Positions 23,001-38,000 of a stretch of DNA of 64,000 nucleotides are shown here, one piece after another (position 1 is the stretch's first letter; every line of letters starts with the position of its first letter). The stretch lies in assembly GCA_947396885.1 (NCBI GenBank), contig OX377201.1, forward strand, positions 9,162,934 through 9,226,933, given 5' to 3'. Origin of the DNA: Heligmosomoides polygyrus polygyrus (taxonomy: Eukaryota > Nematoda > Chromadorea > Rhabditida > Heligmosomidae). A model generated the notes under the pieces. It was not told where the DNA came from. It searched no databases and saw only the letters and a program-made list of their open reading frames with translations. The position numbers and the translations under genes were made by a program.

Positions 23001-26000
23001 ATCAAACTGAACACCTTCGAAATCAAAACTGGATCCGTCCTCATTAATAAGAGACTCCAAAAAGGGTAGAATAATTTGTTGTTCAAGGAAAATTTAGCAT
23101 GACTCTTTCTGAAATATTTAATTCACCCACCCAATAAGTGAAGACATCGTTTGGAATTTTGCTTAATTTTTATTTTTACGAAAAATTATTGAGCGCTAAA
23201 ACAGAAGTTGCGCCATGCGGTCCTCCAAGGCGTCGCTGTTTTTATTCGATTGATAGTAGAATTTCTGTTGCATGAAATTTCACACCTGTAAACGACAAAA
23301 CAAAAACAATTGTAAAAATACACATGTCTTCGCGTTGATAATTTATGTAAGCAGCATTTACACTATCAATCAAATAAAAATTGCGACAAGTTTTTCGAGT
23401 GCCTGACGCGTTCTCTTCTTCTAATTCAGTGATTGCTGACTTGTTGCGCTTTAAAACAAAATTTCATTTTTAACGTCTTTGTTCAAGTCTGGAGTGGCTG
23501 GTAGAGAGGCTCTATATGCTGTTACAGGATGTTTTGTTGCGATCAAAAGCTCTTGCGCCAAGCGGGACTCGAACCTTTACCTTCTGCCTTAGCCCTAGTT
23601 TATACTTGTGTCGCTGCGCGGCGCGGCACCATGGTCGGGATAGATATTGACCGAACAGCGCGAAAAATCGATATCTATGGCGATAGTGGTGCCGCGCCGC
23701 GTGGCGGCACAAGTATAAACTAGGGCTTACCATTTGCTACGCCTTACACCACCGGCGCTGTTTGACCGCACACAAAACTCAATTTTTTTTACCTTCAAAA
23801 GCAATTTTTAAAGCAATTTTTCCTTTGTGAGCGGCGTTTACTGATCTTCATGATGTAGCTGCACCATATTTCATGTAAAATAGTGTAGTAATAATATGGG
23901 AAGGCGCGTGTAGCGCAGTCGGAGGAGGTGCCGGCTGTCGCGTGCACCCGATGCCAGGTTCCTGGTTTGGATACTCGCCCACGACAACCAAGCTTTAAAC
24001 CTACCGGGGTCGGCGAATTGGTACCAGATTTGTCTGGGAAGGATAGAGCGCTAATCTGCTCATCGGTTCGCCACCGCAAGTCATTGTATGGCCGACTACG
24101 CATTCAAATCGCCTCCACGATATTCCGTAGAAGGAGAATGCATGGCGCATCCCAAAGGGATCTAGTAACGCTGTCCTTTATCTTTATTGTTTTACCGATA
24201 TGGAAGACAGTATGACAAAAAAGTATTTAAGCACGCCATGCCTACAAAAATGGAAGTAGAGATCGCGTGAAAATTCCGCAGCTCCAGGCATCAGGTCAAT
24301 TTTCAGCGTCGCCTTGTGAATCTGCGTATCGCCTTGTAAGTCGTCGTCTTCGCCTTCTCATTATCAGCAATAGGAGGCTCGACCACTACAAGATGATTCC
24401 CGACATCTGGGCAGACGTCGGCAGTGGAATATGACAAATGAATTCGCGACGTCCAGAAAATTATAGGGCAAGAACGATGACGTGTTTTGCAAAAGCCATT
24501 ACTCTCTCCAGACGTGTGCTCAGTCTCCAAAATAGGGCTGATTCATAGCTTTTAAGCGTAGATAGGAAGCATTGCTTACCGTAGCGGCTCCAATGATGTC
24601 GTCCCGACATACCGCCGGCTGGACCTTCTTATACGTAGTTCGGGTGGTACCGTTGGTGCATGGCTCGGTGACTGGGTAGTAGTCCGACGGGCGACAAGCT
24701 GGCCGTTCGGAGCAGCGTTCTGCCTTCGGACCTGAATCAAAGCACTCATAACCTAGTTTCTGAGTGAGTCAAAGGAAAGGAAGGGACGTACCGGAGTAGT
24801 GCGTTTGAGGACAGTGTCCGCACTTTGCCGCTCCTTTCGGCGCGAAGAATCCAGGACCGCATGGGGTACATTCAGCTGCTCCGCCAGCTGACGACGTGCC
24901 TGGCGGGCATAGTGTGCACTCTCTGGTGAACGCTAGGCCTGAAGACAACAATTCTAATTGTAAGCATAAGTAGGGCGCATGCGCTTCTGAGCGATTTCCG
25001 TGGCAGACGCGACGTTAAGTAGCTCAGCTTTGGAGCGACATCTTCTCTCACCACGTAGCAGCACTCTCACAAGGAGAGCCTCCACAGAAGACGCTGTCAA
25101 CGATTAAGCCTGAGCCTCACCAAAACAAGGTGATGCTCCCCGTTTCGAGGTGTCGGGAAGGTGTCATCATTCGGAACTCATCATCGAGAGCGGTTCCAGC
25201 AATGATGCCAAGGTCTGCTCTTTTCAATTTGACCTCATGCAGGCTGAACTCCGCCAGAATCGGTTCCAACAGCTCTTCAGGAGTGGCACTGTCCTTTAGC
25301 GGGACCACACGTCGCGAACTAGGCTTTTCAAAAAATCGAAGACTTTGGCTGGGAGCATCTGACTCATCCACCTTACAGCCCAGACTGTGCTCCGAGTGGC
25401 TACCACTTCTTTCGTTCGCTGCAGCACTCCTTTGCTTTAACACAACTTACAAATGTGGAGTCAAAATGCACCTCTAAGGATTTTTCGCCTCAAAACCACG
25501 AGAATTCTAAAGGTGTGGAATAGACCAGCTACCTGATAAATGGGAAGCAGTTCTGAGTTCCAACGGATCTTACTTCGATTAAAGATTGCTATTAGTTATT
25601 TGTTAAAGGATAAAGGATAAAGGACGGCGTTACTCAATCCCTTCTGGGATGCGCCAGCGCATTCTACTTCTACGGGATGTCGTGGAGGCGATATGAATGC
25701 GTATTTGGCCATACAATGACTTGCGGTGGCCAGCCGATGAACAAGTCAGCGCTTTATCCTTCCCAGACAAGTCTGGTACCAATTCACCGATCCCGGAGGG
25801 GTGGAAGGCTTGGTTGGCCTGGGCGGGAAATCCGAACCAGGAACCTGGTATCGGGTGCACGCGACAGTCGCGCCTCCTCCGACTGCGCTACACGCGCCCA
25901 TAGTTATAGTTATTTGTTAATAAACACTTTTGTTGAAGGTGCTTGAGAGTCCACGAATTTAGTTTCTAACCTAATATTTTCGAAATTTATGCTAATTTAT

Positions 26001-29000
26001 CTGAAGAAACACCCACAAAGACATGACTTGTTTTCGTCGCCTAAAATGTCGACGTGTAAATGTAATGCCTAATTCAAATCTGACGTTAACGAAAATGCCA
26101 TTGGAATAATCTGATACGCTGGAGTGGAAGTTAGTGGAAGACATTTTGCAGGACGGATATTTGTTCTTAAGCACTCCACCACAGTTGTCTTCTCTGAGCA
26201 GAATTGTCTTGGATTTTGGGACAAGCATACGTGGCAGAGAGCCTGACATTATGCCGATATGTGTGGGGACTGACACCAACATTAAGGGGTAAAGGATAAA
26301 GGACGGCGTTACTCAATCGGTTTTGGGATGCGCCACGCATTCTTCTACTACGGGATGTCGTTTAGGCAATTTGGATGCGTATCCGGCCAATCAATGACTT
26401 GCGGTGGCCAGCTGATGAACAGGTCGGCGCTTTATCCTTCCCAGACAAGTCTGGTACCAATTCACCGACCCCGGAAGGATGGAAGGCGTGGTTGGCCTGG
26501 GCGGGAAATCCGAACCACGAACCTGGTATCGGTTACAGGTGACAGCCGGCACCTCCTCCGACTGCGCTCCACGCTTTATATAATGTTACGCACAAAAAAA
26601 CTTTCAGCGAAATTCAAAACAAAATGTTTATAAAACGGCGAGTACTTAGTTTTCAACCTTATACAAATAGTGAAGTAGAAGTATTCTCCTGCCCGGAACA
26701 CGTACTGGTCATCATGCAAAATCTTACCAAGCACGTCGATTCGTGAGATCCGTATCGGTTCAGACTTTGCCTTCAATCCGGCGCTGTTCGTTACCACCCA
26801 GCTGACGACGTTGGCACCTGAAGCAATGTGTGTAGGCTACTACATCAACTTCTCCAACAAGTTTGACTGCGACCGTACCACTTCGAAGGTCGACAGTTCT
26901 CTTCTGCCAGTCGCCAGTCGCCTCCTCCTTATGTGTCTTGGCGGCACCTCCAGCGTATTTCGTTAGAAGTGATTGCATTGTATCTCTGAAACAAACAAAA
27001 CCGTTGCAGACAATATTAGAACACTTAGCGACATTGTAAGAGGAGGGTCACGCAGGCTATAGTTGGCTATAGCTTCTTGAATTTTTTTTCAAACGAACGA
27101 GAGAACTAAATAAATCAATTTCAGTACATGTCGCGAAATAGGGCAGCATTGGGAGCCGGGAGAGGGTATAGATAAAACAAGGATAAAGAACGACGTTACT
27201 CAATCGGTTTTGGGATGCGCCACGCATTCTTCTACTACGGGATGTCGTTTAGGCAATTTGGATGCGTATTCGGCCAATCAATGACTTGCGGTGGCCAGCT
27301 GATGAACAGGTCGGCGCTTTATCCTTCCCAGACAAGTCTGGTAGAAACTCACCGACCTCGCAGGGATGGAAGGCTTGGTTGGCCCGCGCCGGAAATCCGA
27401 ACCAGGAACCTGGTATCGGGTGCACGCGACAGCCGACACCTCTTCCGACTGCACTACACACGCCCATGAGTATAGATAAAACACGGTTAATAAGTTAAAT
27501 TTATGGGGAATTTATGGGGCTTTTCCGTTTTGCTACTGCTCATCTGCTAATCGAAGAAATAGCGGCTAATCTCTTACTGATCTCGGAGCTTTGATGCCAC
27601 TGCTGCTTCCAATTAGACATATAGCTCTTAAGAGGATTATCTGGGTAACAATAAGCGTAATTCGTGCAGTGGAAACTGAATACACAGCAGACGACGATGG
27701 AATGAATGACTGATATAGGTCAGCATAGCGTGACAGGCTGACAAGGTGGCTTAGATTTATAGAAATTGAGCACATGTCTACGATATTACCACGGTCAGAA
27801 AGAAAAAAAATGGCATTAAAAAAGGCTGGAATAGGTTTGCTCAAGAAGTCGTGTAGGCACGTCAATCGCTCAAGTTTGTTGGTTAAGGTTTTCACCTCGA
27901 CTTTGAATCTACAAAACAACGTGCGAAAGTTATTTACTATTCCAAAGAGTTCTGCGAAGAAATTAAGGAAAAAAGAAAAAGAAACTAGTCGTTAATACGG
28001 CCTACATGGAGAGGCAGAACGCGCCAGCCAATCAGAGAGGGCACCGACCGTGTACGTCCCTCTGAATGGGTGCCGGTTCTGACTATATAGGTGGATGTCC
28101 CCTTCCCCACCATGTAGGCCACTTTGTAGGTAGTACCGAAAGTATTTACCGATAGCTCTGACACTGCTGATTACGGACGTCAACATGCAGCGACAGAGCT
28201 CTGTTGTTCTTCGGCATTCGATAGGAGAACTCGACGAATCCGGGTCGAACGAGTTTCGCAGAGAAGGACAGTCGGGAAATGCACGGCGATGGAATGTAGA
28301 GCAGCTCCGCATCTCGTACAATCCACCCAGTTCTAAAATTAGTCAAAAATAATAAATATAACTGAGCAAATAATACCCAAAACAAGAAGTAAATGTAAGT
28401 GATAATAGAGCAAACAGTGGTTCAAAAAAATAAATATAAGAGAAAATGAAAGCTACGAAGCGTAGTAATGGCACGTATAATAATTCCTTTGTAAAATAAT
28501 CCGGTTTTACAATACATTCTAGACGAAGATGGTAAAAAGCTGACTTTCTCAACTGCGAATGCGAAATTCAAACTTTTGCAGCTACGCGGTGGTATACACG
28601 CGGTCTATTCCAAATAGTCTCAAACTTGGGTAACTAAACCGGGAATGTATACCATTTACACGCCAATAGGACGCTCTTCTAAATAAACTTGATGCTTCTG
28701 AGATCGAAAATGAATGTCTTCCAAATCGAAACAAGCTTCTTACAGGCTAAGCTGCAGATTCCCCAAGATAGTTGTAATAATTTTTTTTTTTGTTCAAGAG
28801 CAATTTTGCCCAACTTTCTTTAAAATTTCTCTCGTTCTGCCGCCAGATTAAGTACAATAATTTTGTATTTGTTGTGAAAAATAATAAATTAAAACTTGTT
28901 TTAAAACAAGGCAGCAATCATTTAGTTCATTGAAAGGAAAGATCGCGCCACACACTCGGTCAGCTCGTTGCGATTTTTGTTTGATTAGAAGCGTACACGC

Positions 29001-32000
29001 ACAAAGCATCAACATGAAGCTGTATTTTTTGTTTTATCTTTTTGTTTTTTGTTCTTCTTTTTGTTTTTTGTATTTTTTGTTCTTATCTTGTCTTGCATCG
29101 TTTATAAGTGTGAAACTATATGCAAGCGATTTTTTTTCGAATCAATCGAATAAAAATAGAGGCGTCTTGGACGAAGGGTTGGCTAAATCTCTGGTACATG
29201 TCGCAAAGACGGGCAGCATTGGGAGATGGGAACGCCCATCCAATAAGACCGCATTGAATGGGCGTGTATATTCGGTGCCCCGATCGGCTGGCAAGTGATT
29301 CGTCTGTGCTCTGCTTTGCTATTATTCGCTGGCGCGCTCCCACCTGACAATGCTGCTCACCTTCGCGACATGTACCGAGAATTTTATAAAATTCCAAAGA
29401 ATGTGTTTACTTGTTGAGCAGGAGAATTAAAACTTTAAAAAAGCCATACTAATATTCCCTGGACAAAAAGTTATTCAATATTTATTATATTACATTAATT
29501 ATTCAATTATTCAATTATTTCTGAAGTGATTCTACTTTGATGTGTAAAAAACTTGTCCTGATTTGGAAGACGTTCACTTTGAGTTCAATATCGCCAAGCT
29601 TGTTTAGAACGGTGTCGAAATTGATTTTAAAAGTGACTATAAAGTTTTAAGTGTCCAGTTTGACATGATATTTGAATAATAGAGAGAAACAAAGTGTCTT
29701 CTTCAGTAAAAAGGATAGCAAATTTTAGCGGGAATTTTTCTGTCAATAACGACCCCCCAATATAAAAAAACGATCTTGCTTTTTTCATACTACGTTCAGA
29801 GTTATTTCCTAAGTTCATAGATCTTTTAGTAGAATTTCTCTTGCTGCTGTGTAACAAGGACTCCTTTGTACTGAAATGAGCTCGATAGTGCATTAGGCTC
29901 GCGCTAGCGCAGTAGGGGAGAGGCGCCATCTGCCGCGAACACTTCGGTTCTAGGTTACAAGTTCGGATTTCCCACCCAGTGCAACCAAACCTTCCATCCC
30001 TTCATGGTCGTAGGATTGATACCAGGCTTGCCTAGGAAGGGTAGAAAACTGAATCGTTCATCGACTGAGCGCCGCAAGTCTTACATAGGCCAAATACGCA
30101 TTCAATCAGCCTTTTCGATATCCCGTAGAGGTAGAATGCCTGGCTTATCCCGCAAAAGGCCTTCATCCTTGTATGACTTCTGTGTTATTACATAAGGCTT
30201 CCTGCATGAGTATGTCTACATCCTCAAGGGTACTATTTATTTTAGGCCTGCATATTCACTGCAAGGATGGAGCAACCGATCATCCAGCTGTTGGATAATG
30301 CGTCTGAACTTCAAACACGTCGTCACTTCTTCAAGGCTGGAGAATTGTGGCAAGTGGAGTGAAAAATGGGGCGAAAATTTGTTGTACTTTACATCTTTAA
30401 CAAACAAAAGGATAGGGAATAAAGTACGGCGTTACTTAATCCGTTCTGGGATAAGCCACGCATTCTACTTCTACGGGACGTCGTGGAGGCGATTTGAATG
30501 CGTGTTTGCCATAAAATAGCTTGCGATGGCCTAATCAGCACTTTATCCTTTCCAGACAGGTCTAGTTCACCCGAGGGATGGAAGGCTCGCTTGGCTTGTA
30601 CTTGAAATCCGAATCAGGAACCTGGTATCGAGGGCACGCGACAGCCGGCACCTCCTCCGACTGTGCACTCCAGTGGATTTTACCCTAATTAAAATGTGAA
30701 CATTGAACGAATTTATTTTTTCTTGAAGTCAAAAGTCGAAAGCAACAGAAACTTTCGGTACCGGACCGGATTCGGATCGGATCTGATAGAAGTAAAGTGC
30801 TTGGTTGTGCACTCAGAGGTTTTGACTATTGGCGCTATTTAGTTTTCATCCTATATGGGACAAAAGTAGTGTCCGAAAAACACCTTCGCAACCGTTTTTC
30901 TGTTTTTATCGCTTGTGCTTGCTAAAGATGGGGGCGTGTAGCGCTGTCGGAGGAGGTGCCGGCTATCGCGTGCGCCCGATACCAAGTTCTTGGTGGTATT
31001 TTCCCCCAGGGTAGCCAATCCTTCTATCCTCCGGAGTCAGCGAATTAGTACCGGATTTGTCTGGGAAGGATAGAGCGCTGACTTGTTCATCAGGTAGTCA
31101 TCGGGTCAAATACGCATTCAAGTTGTTTCCACGACACCCCGTAGAAGTAAACTGCGTGGCGCATCCCGAAATAGATTGAGTACTGTCGTCTTGTACCCTC
31201 TATCCTTTTCAAATCTACCACATCTAGCATATCTATTAGGGGGGGGCAAAAGTAATGAGACACCCCATGCCGTGTCCATATAACTCGTGGCTGGAGTCTG
31301 GATTCGTACTTGTTGTATTTGTACGTTTGTGTGCTACTTACTGAAGCCCATCTGAGAAGTTACCACTTCCGCCCTTTCCAGAAGTATGCCAAAACCCCAG
31401 TCTGTCTCGTGCCGAAACCTCGGTCTGACGAGTCGACCTGTGTCGCTCAAATCTCCCCCAATTCCCAACCCTGAGCAGCCTGGGCTCAATATTCACGCAG
31501 GATGAGAAGTACGTCTTCTACCTTAACCCTGCCAAGCAGCGAGTCTGGGTGAGGCCTGGTGAATTGTTACCGACCTTCGTTCGGCGAGATGTTCACGGCG
31601 AGAAGCGTCTTCGGAGCTTTTGGGTCTGCGCCCATGGATCGGTTTACCGGAAGCTGTTCCCCAAGAGCACCGCGATGAACTCCAAGGCCATGGTGAACGA
31701 AATAGAGGAGATGGGCAGGCGACTCGCTCTTATTCATTCGCAGCGCTTCAAGAAGGTTCTCCTCTTCGACAACGCCGCACCCCATCGGGAGCAAGTAACC
31801 ACGGATAAGCTTGGCCAGCTGGGCTACGTTCACATGCCTCACCCACCGTATTCGCTGGACATCTCTCCATGCAACTACCACTACTACTTGAGCCTACAGG
31901 ACTTCCTAGTCGGAAGGGACACAAGAACCCAAGCAGTCCTTGACAACCATATCGAGCAGTTGATCAACACCAGGCTCAAGCAGTTCTGGAAGGATGGGAT

Positions 32001-35000
32001 CGGGAAGTTGGCTGAGCGATGGCAGCAAGGTCCTTGCCCTTAATGGCAAATACACTCCTCAGCATCGTTGAGTTGTAATTGAGTTATAAAGAGATAAAAA
32101 AATTTCATTTTGTTCCATTACTTTTGGCCCCCCTAATACTTCTCCTAGGCCAAAAGCTCCACCCATGCTTCCTTTCTCACCAAAACAACCGACTCTGAGT
32201 TTTCAAGATTCTCAGCGACAACAAAAACACGCGCTCCCTAATTATCCCTAATGTAAGTTTAACACATTGACGACAATATGAGCCACCGGTGGCTCATAAC
32301 TTTTCGCGCTATTTTTTGTATTGCTGCCGTCGATCTTTTATAGATGTTTTTTGTTTCCTAATTACTTGTGATAGGAGAATGTCCAACAGGAATAAGCAAA
32401 AAATTGTCTCTGCTCTCATTAGATAGGAAGATACCAATTTTACAATCAAATCAATTCCAGTAAGTATTTTCCACCCAAACTTTGTCCAAGGAGGTTATTT
32501 GGAGTGCTGATCACAAATCTGACATTTCTTTTCAAAATTTGGGCCGATTACGGTAGGTTACGGTGGGTACGGGTGAGAAAGGCTGTCGCAGTCATAGTCA
32601 CCGATTTCGCCTAAACTTCGACTATTGGGGTTATTTGGGGTGCTGATTACGAATCCGTCATCCGTTTTTGTTATTACGGTAGAAAGCTAGGTTACGGTAG
32701 GTACGGGTGATTGAGGCTGTTGGCGATTACCCGTACCTACCGTGACCTACCGTAAAGAACAAAAAGGATAAAGGACGACGTTACTCAACCCCTTTTGGGA
32801 TGCGCCACGCATGCCACGCATTCTACTTCTACGGGATATCGTGGATGCGATTTGAATACGTATTTGGCCATACAATGACTTGCGGTGGCCAGCCGATGAA
32901 CAAGTCAGCGCTCTATCCTTCCCAGACAAGTCTGGTACCAATTCACCGACCCCGGAGGGATGGAAGGCTTGGTTGGCCTGGGCGGGAAATCCGAACCAGG
33001 AACCCGGTATCGGGTGTACGCGACAGTCGGCGCCTCCTCCGACTGCGCTCCACGCGCCCTGACTTACCGTATCCCACCGTAATACCAAAACGAATGTCAG
33101 ATTCGTGATCAGCACACCAAATAACCCCCCCCCCCCCTTGGGCGACGTTTGGGGAAAAACGGTGATCATGACCTCAGGAGCCTAGTCACCCGTACTTACC
33201 GTAACCTATCGTAATCGGCCGAAATTTCATAAACGGATATCAGACTCGTGATCAGCACCCTAAATAACGCCTATGGTTGAAGTTTGATAGGAAAAACACA
33301 CAAAAGAGAAAAGTGGTCCGCGAGGGACATTATGACTCACCGGTGGCTCATAGCGCGCGCTAGAAACGCGCGCGTGTCCCAGGCGGCTTTTTGCCGCAAA
33401 GCGATTGTCGTCAGTGTGTTAGGGCCCGTTCATACTTCAACGCCGAGCGACGCGACGCCACGTATTGTGGCCGCATTGATCGAGCGACGAGACCAATCAA
33501 TTTGGCCCCAATGCATAGCCATCGCGTCGCGCCGCGACGAAGTATGAAAGGGGCCTTAAGAGGCTCGTTGAAAGATATCTCCTAGAGTAACTAAGCAGCA
33601 GTTCTTGTGCGTTTTGTTGTTGTGATCGGCTTTTTGTGTGCTATGTGTTTTCACAGCGTGTAATTGTAGTAATTTGCACGTCTAAATTAATTAACTAATG
33701 AATAAAAAGGAGGCCTCGTACACTCACTCAGGTGGACAAGGTACAGCACTCATCGGTGTGTCGTCAAGTTGTATGGAGTTGGCGTCGAAGTTCTCGACAG
33801 AGAACCCTGGCGGCAAGGTGTAGAACTCCTCGAATCGAGCGCCGCCACCGAGACTATATTGACCTGAAAAGTTTGTTAAATTATTCATTCGAAAAATTAC
33901 TTCAGACATCTTTTCTATGAGCCATGAATAAATGATAGAAGGCTATTTTTCTACAATCAAGATCAGAGACGCTGTCGCTTTGGCCAAGTCGTCGAAAATT
34001 AGGTGGGCCAGCCATGTAATGCACTTCGCAGACACCCATTGGACGAGAGCCATCACCAACTGGATTCGACAGGATCTAAAGAGGATGCCCACCCGCGTGT
34101 TGGTCGGACTTCTTCGGGAAGACCCTGAACGAACAATATGACGCTCTTCGTGTCCATCGAGCGAAGAGGACCCAGTGGAGCAATCTGGCACGCGACAGGG
34201 ACGAATTGAGAAACTGCTGGCACCCGCTCGAGCAACTCGATGATCAACGGGACGACAGATGACGACAGATACGGGAAATTTATCTACAAGCTGGGCCTGC
34301 GCCCTATGCCTGCTTGTATGTGTTTCAAGCAAAAAATGCAGGATATTCTTCAAAATGAGAGCAATAAGACGGTCCAATCAGATGTCGGGGCTTCAAGCAA
34401 ACCTATTCGACCAGACGTTATGAAGGTATGACGTGGGCCAGAATTGAAGTTTAGGGCCACTTCAAGCACACTTAGATGACGTATTCGGAAGGGCAACTAT
34501 AAAAGTGCACATCAATCCGGGCATGTCTTGCATGGGTAAGACTGGCCATTCTTTATAGAAATTGCGCGCACGTCTATGGTAAGAAAAATGACTTTCAAAA
34601 ATCAGCGAGGCCGTTGTGGTGGCCATATCAGAAAGGAAGGGAACAGGGAACAAGTGTGGGCAAGGCACAACGGATACCCTTACTAGGCTGAAAAAAAGCT
34701 AAGAAAGAACTTAGTTACCTGGAGGACAAGGTCGACAAGACTCAGTCATCAGATCCAAGTAGTTTCCAGCCGAGCACGAGAACGCTGAAATGAGTTGCGT
34801 TTGGCCCCGTTTATATTTCGTCGCGACGCGACGCGACGCCACTTATAGTGGATATAAGCCGCGTGCACACTCCGCTGCGGCAGTGCGACAGCCACGCTGA
34901 AGCATAGCGCCGAGGGGCGGAGTTACACTGCGGCAGCGGAAGCCACAGTGAGAGGGTGTGCACACTCTCAATGCTGCCGGCAGCGCCCGCAGCGGCAGTG

Positions 35001-38000
35001 GCAGCGAGGAATGACCCGGGCATTCCTCACTGTCGCTGCGTGCGGCCGCGGCGCAGTCCAACAGTGCCGCAGTGTGCGAGAACAGCCCACATTCCACTGC
35101 CCGCTGCTCACTGCAAAGTGTGCACGCGGCTATATTGATTGTGCGACGCGATCGATCAATTTGGCCTCATTGCGCGGACATCGCTTCGAGAGCGACAAAG
35201 TATGAACGGGGCCTTAGGCCCCCACAGAGTTCTGCGGCAACGTCGCTCACTGCTATGGTTAAGGATAGGGCAGGGACGCCGCCGGCGGCGAGCTCTGCGT
35301 CTCTGCCCTATGGTTAAGCATAGGGCCGCGGCGCTGTCGCAAAACTCTGTGGGGGTCCTTAGGGAAGACCCGAATCGCATGACCATTAGTATCAGTTAGC
35401 AGTAATTTTTTCGCAGTAATTGATTCACACAGTAGAAGGGGTAATAAATAGGAAATAAAAAATAATAAAAAATCGTGGTTCCGTCTTGTAAAAAAACACG
35501 TAAGGGCGCACATTTTCTCCAAAACACTGTAGCGTTGTTAAATGAAGCAGAGGTCTTCTTGCACCTGACACTTGGCTCGTTTATGGTCTATGGTCAGTAA
35601 AGCTATTGCTGAGGCGTTCTGAGAAAGTATGCCTGTTTTGTCCTTTCTCTGTTTTTCCTCTACTATCTCTTGCGCCTAAAATTTTACTTTATTCTATTAC
35701 ATTCTCTGGTTGTCTTTTGTAAGAACTGATTTGCGTTTTTTTTTGTTGTTGTTGTTGTTGTTGCTGCCAATTGCCGATTGATTGCCAGGGTATTTCAAAA
35801 CGCAGCTCCACTGCTACGTCCCAGAATAAATAAATGAATAAATAAGTAGACTCACAGCAATTGAGACCCTTAGTCGGCTCAGGTAGGCCTTCACATGTCA
35901 CGCCTTGTCGCGGCACTGCCACTCGCCATCGTGAGCCGTCTGGTCCGCATTCCGTGTAGTCGAACTCGTAGTCGGACGGACCGCAGGGTCGGCCGAAAAC
36001 CGGTAGGCTTTGCCACGACAGCAATAGGCTAAAAGGATATACAATTTTTAATCGAACCGGAGACTTCGAATTAATTGGGCATGTTTCAGGTCATAATGGA
36101 CATTTTTTAGCCTAAAACTGTTGAAATCAAAGCAAACCCTTCCAAATTGAAGTTAGCTCCTTCTACATTAAACTATAGACTCAGCAGAAGGGTTAGAATA
36201 TTGCATTTGATGAGACAGTGCCGGTGGTGTAGCGAAATACTGCATTTCCACCCGGTCAGCAGGAGGTGCGGGTTCGAGTCCCGCCTGGCGCTAGAGTTTT
36301 GATTGCAACAAAACGTCATTATAAGAGCTTACAGCCTCGATACCAGCCGCTCGAGGTTTAAAGAAACTAAATTGAGCGTTAGAAATATTTTTTTATCAAA
36401 AAAAGTTTTGGTATGATTTCTTAGAAGAGGTTTAGCACGCGGATTTATATTTCCGACTTTTATGCTTCATGTAAGCAGCATTCACACTATCAATCAAATA
36501 AAAATCGTTGCGACGAGCATTTGGAGTGCAAAGCGCGATCTGGTCCTTTAAAGCACCATACGATTGCTGCCTTGTTGCGCTTTTAAACAAACCAATTTTT
36601 CAAAAAATAAAAATGTTATTCAAATATTTAACATTGTTCATTCGAGCAGCTGAACTAAAAATTTCAAAGATAGTTATGCCAAGTTTTTCTTGGACAAAAA
36701 ATTATTCTAACCATTTTGGAGGCCAGTAGTTTATCCTTCAAGAACATTTCGATTTGGATAACTTTTCAGAACCATCAGGTTTGTTTAGAAGAGTGTCCAA
36801 CTTGAAGTGAAGTGTCCAATTCGACGTAAAAATGGGATATTGTATGAATGAAAACGAGACAGCAGAAACTGCTGGAAGTTAATGTTTCATCAGTAGATGG
36901 ATTTGTAAGAGGGAAAGGAGCGATAGAAGTGATAATTCCTCTATTTGAAACTTCTGGTAGGTGACTGTTATTCTGATTCTCGGATCAGTAAACTAGTAGC
37001 AGGTTTGCCAGCGAAGGATAAATCATTGACATGTCCATCTGCTGACCACCGCAAGTCAGTGTGTAGGTCAAACACGCATTCAAATTGCCACAACGACATC
37101 TCCTAGAAGTAGAGTGCCTGGCGTATCCCAAAAAGGATTAACGCCATTCTTTATCCCTTGTCCTTCAAACGACCCAGCGCGAAGCAAATGATGTAGCAAT
37201 GCGCAGAATTTCAGAGATTTATAGAAACATAAAAAGTGAGTGAACAAATATGGCGCGATAATTTCGATCGCGTCGCTCGATCAATGTGGCCACAATACGT
37301 GGTGTCGCATCGCTCGGCGTCGAAGTATAAACGGGCCTTAATGGACGGGATTGCCCATTTTTAGAAAATAAAAGGATAAAGGACAAGAAGAAGGGACGGT
37401 GTAACTCAATCCTCTTTGCGCCATGCATTCTACTTCTACGGGATGTCGTAGAGGCGTGTTGAATGCGTATTTAGCCATCCAATGACTTTCGGTGGCCAGC
37501 CGATGTACAAGTCAGTGCTTTATCCTTCCCAGACAAGTCTGGTACCAATTCACCGACCCCTGAGGGATGGAAGACTTGGTTGGCCTGGGCGGGAAATTCA
37601 AACTAGGAACCTGACATTGGGTGTACGCGCCAGCCTGCACCTCCTTCCACTACGCTACCACGCGTCCACGAACAAATGCTAAGGAATAACCGAGGGACTA
37701 TGGGGAAAAATAAGAAAATATTTTCAAAGGATTCACAGTGCAATAAAATGTTAATAGACAGCAACAAATTAGTAAATAAATAATGTACTATAAAAGTAAT
37801 AATATAATATAATAACATATTATAATATACGGATGATAAAAAGGATAAAGGACGGCGTTACTCAATCCCTTTTGGGATGCGGCACGCATTCTACTTCTAC
37901 GGGACGTCGTAGAGGCGACATGAATGCGTATTTGGCCATACAATGACTTGCGATGGCCAGCCGACGTACAAGTCAGCGCTTTATCTTCCCAGACAAGTGT

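Noticed and set aside
25606..25903. Recurring open frames such as MRIWPYNDLRWPADEQVSAL in many places
   Set aside because: They are translations of the SINE in one orientation or the other. Frames differ between copies and no copy has a conserved start or stop.
31567..31881. 104-codon minus-strand frame within the mariner at 31239-32133
   Set aside because: It is antisense to the transposase frame that contains the catalytic residues.
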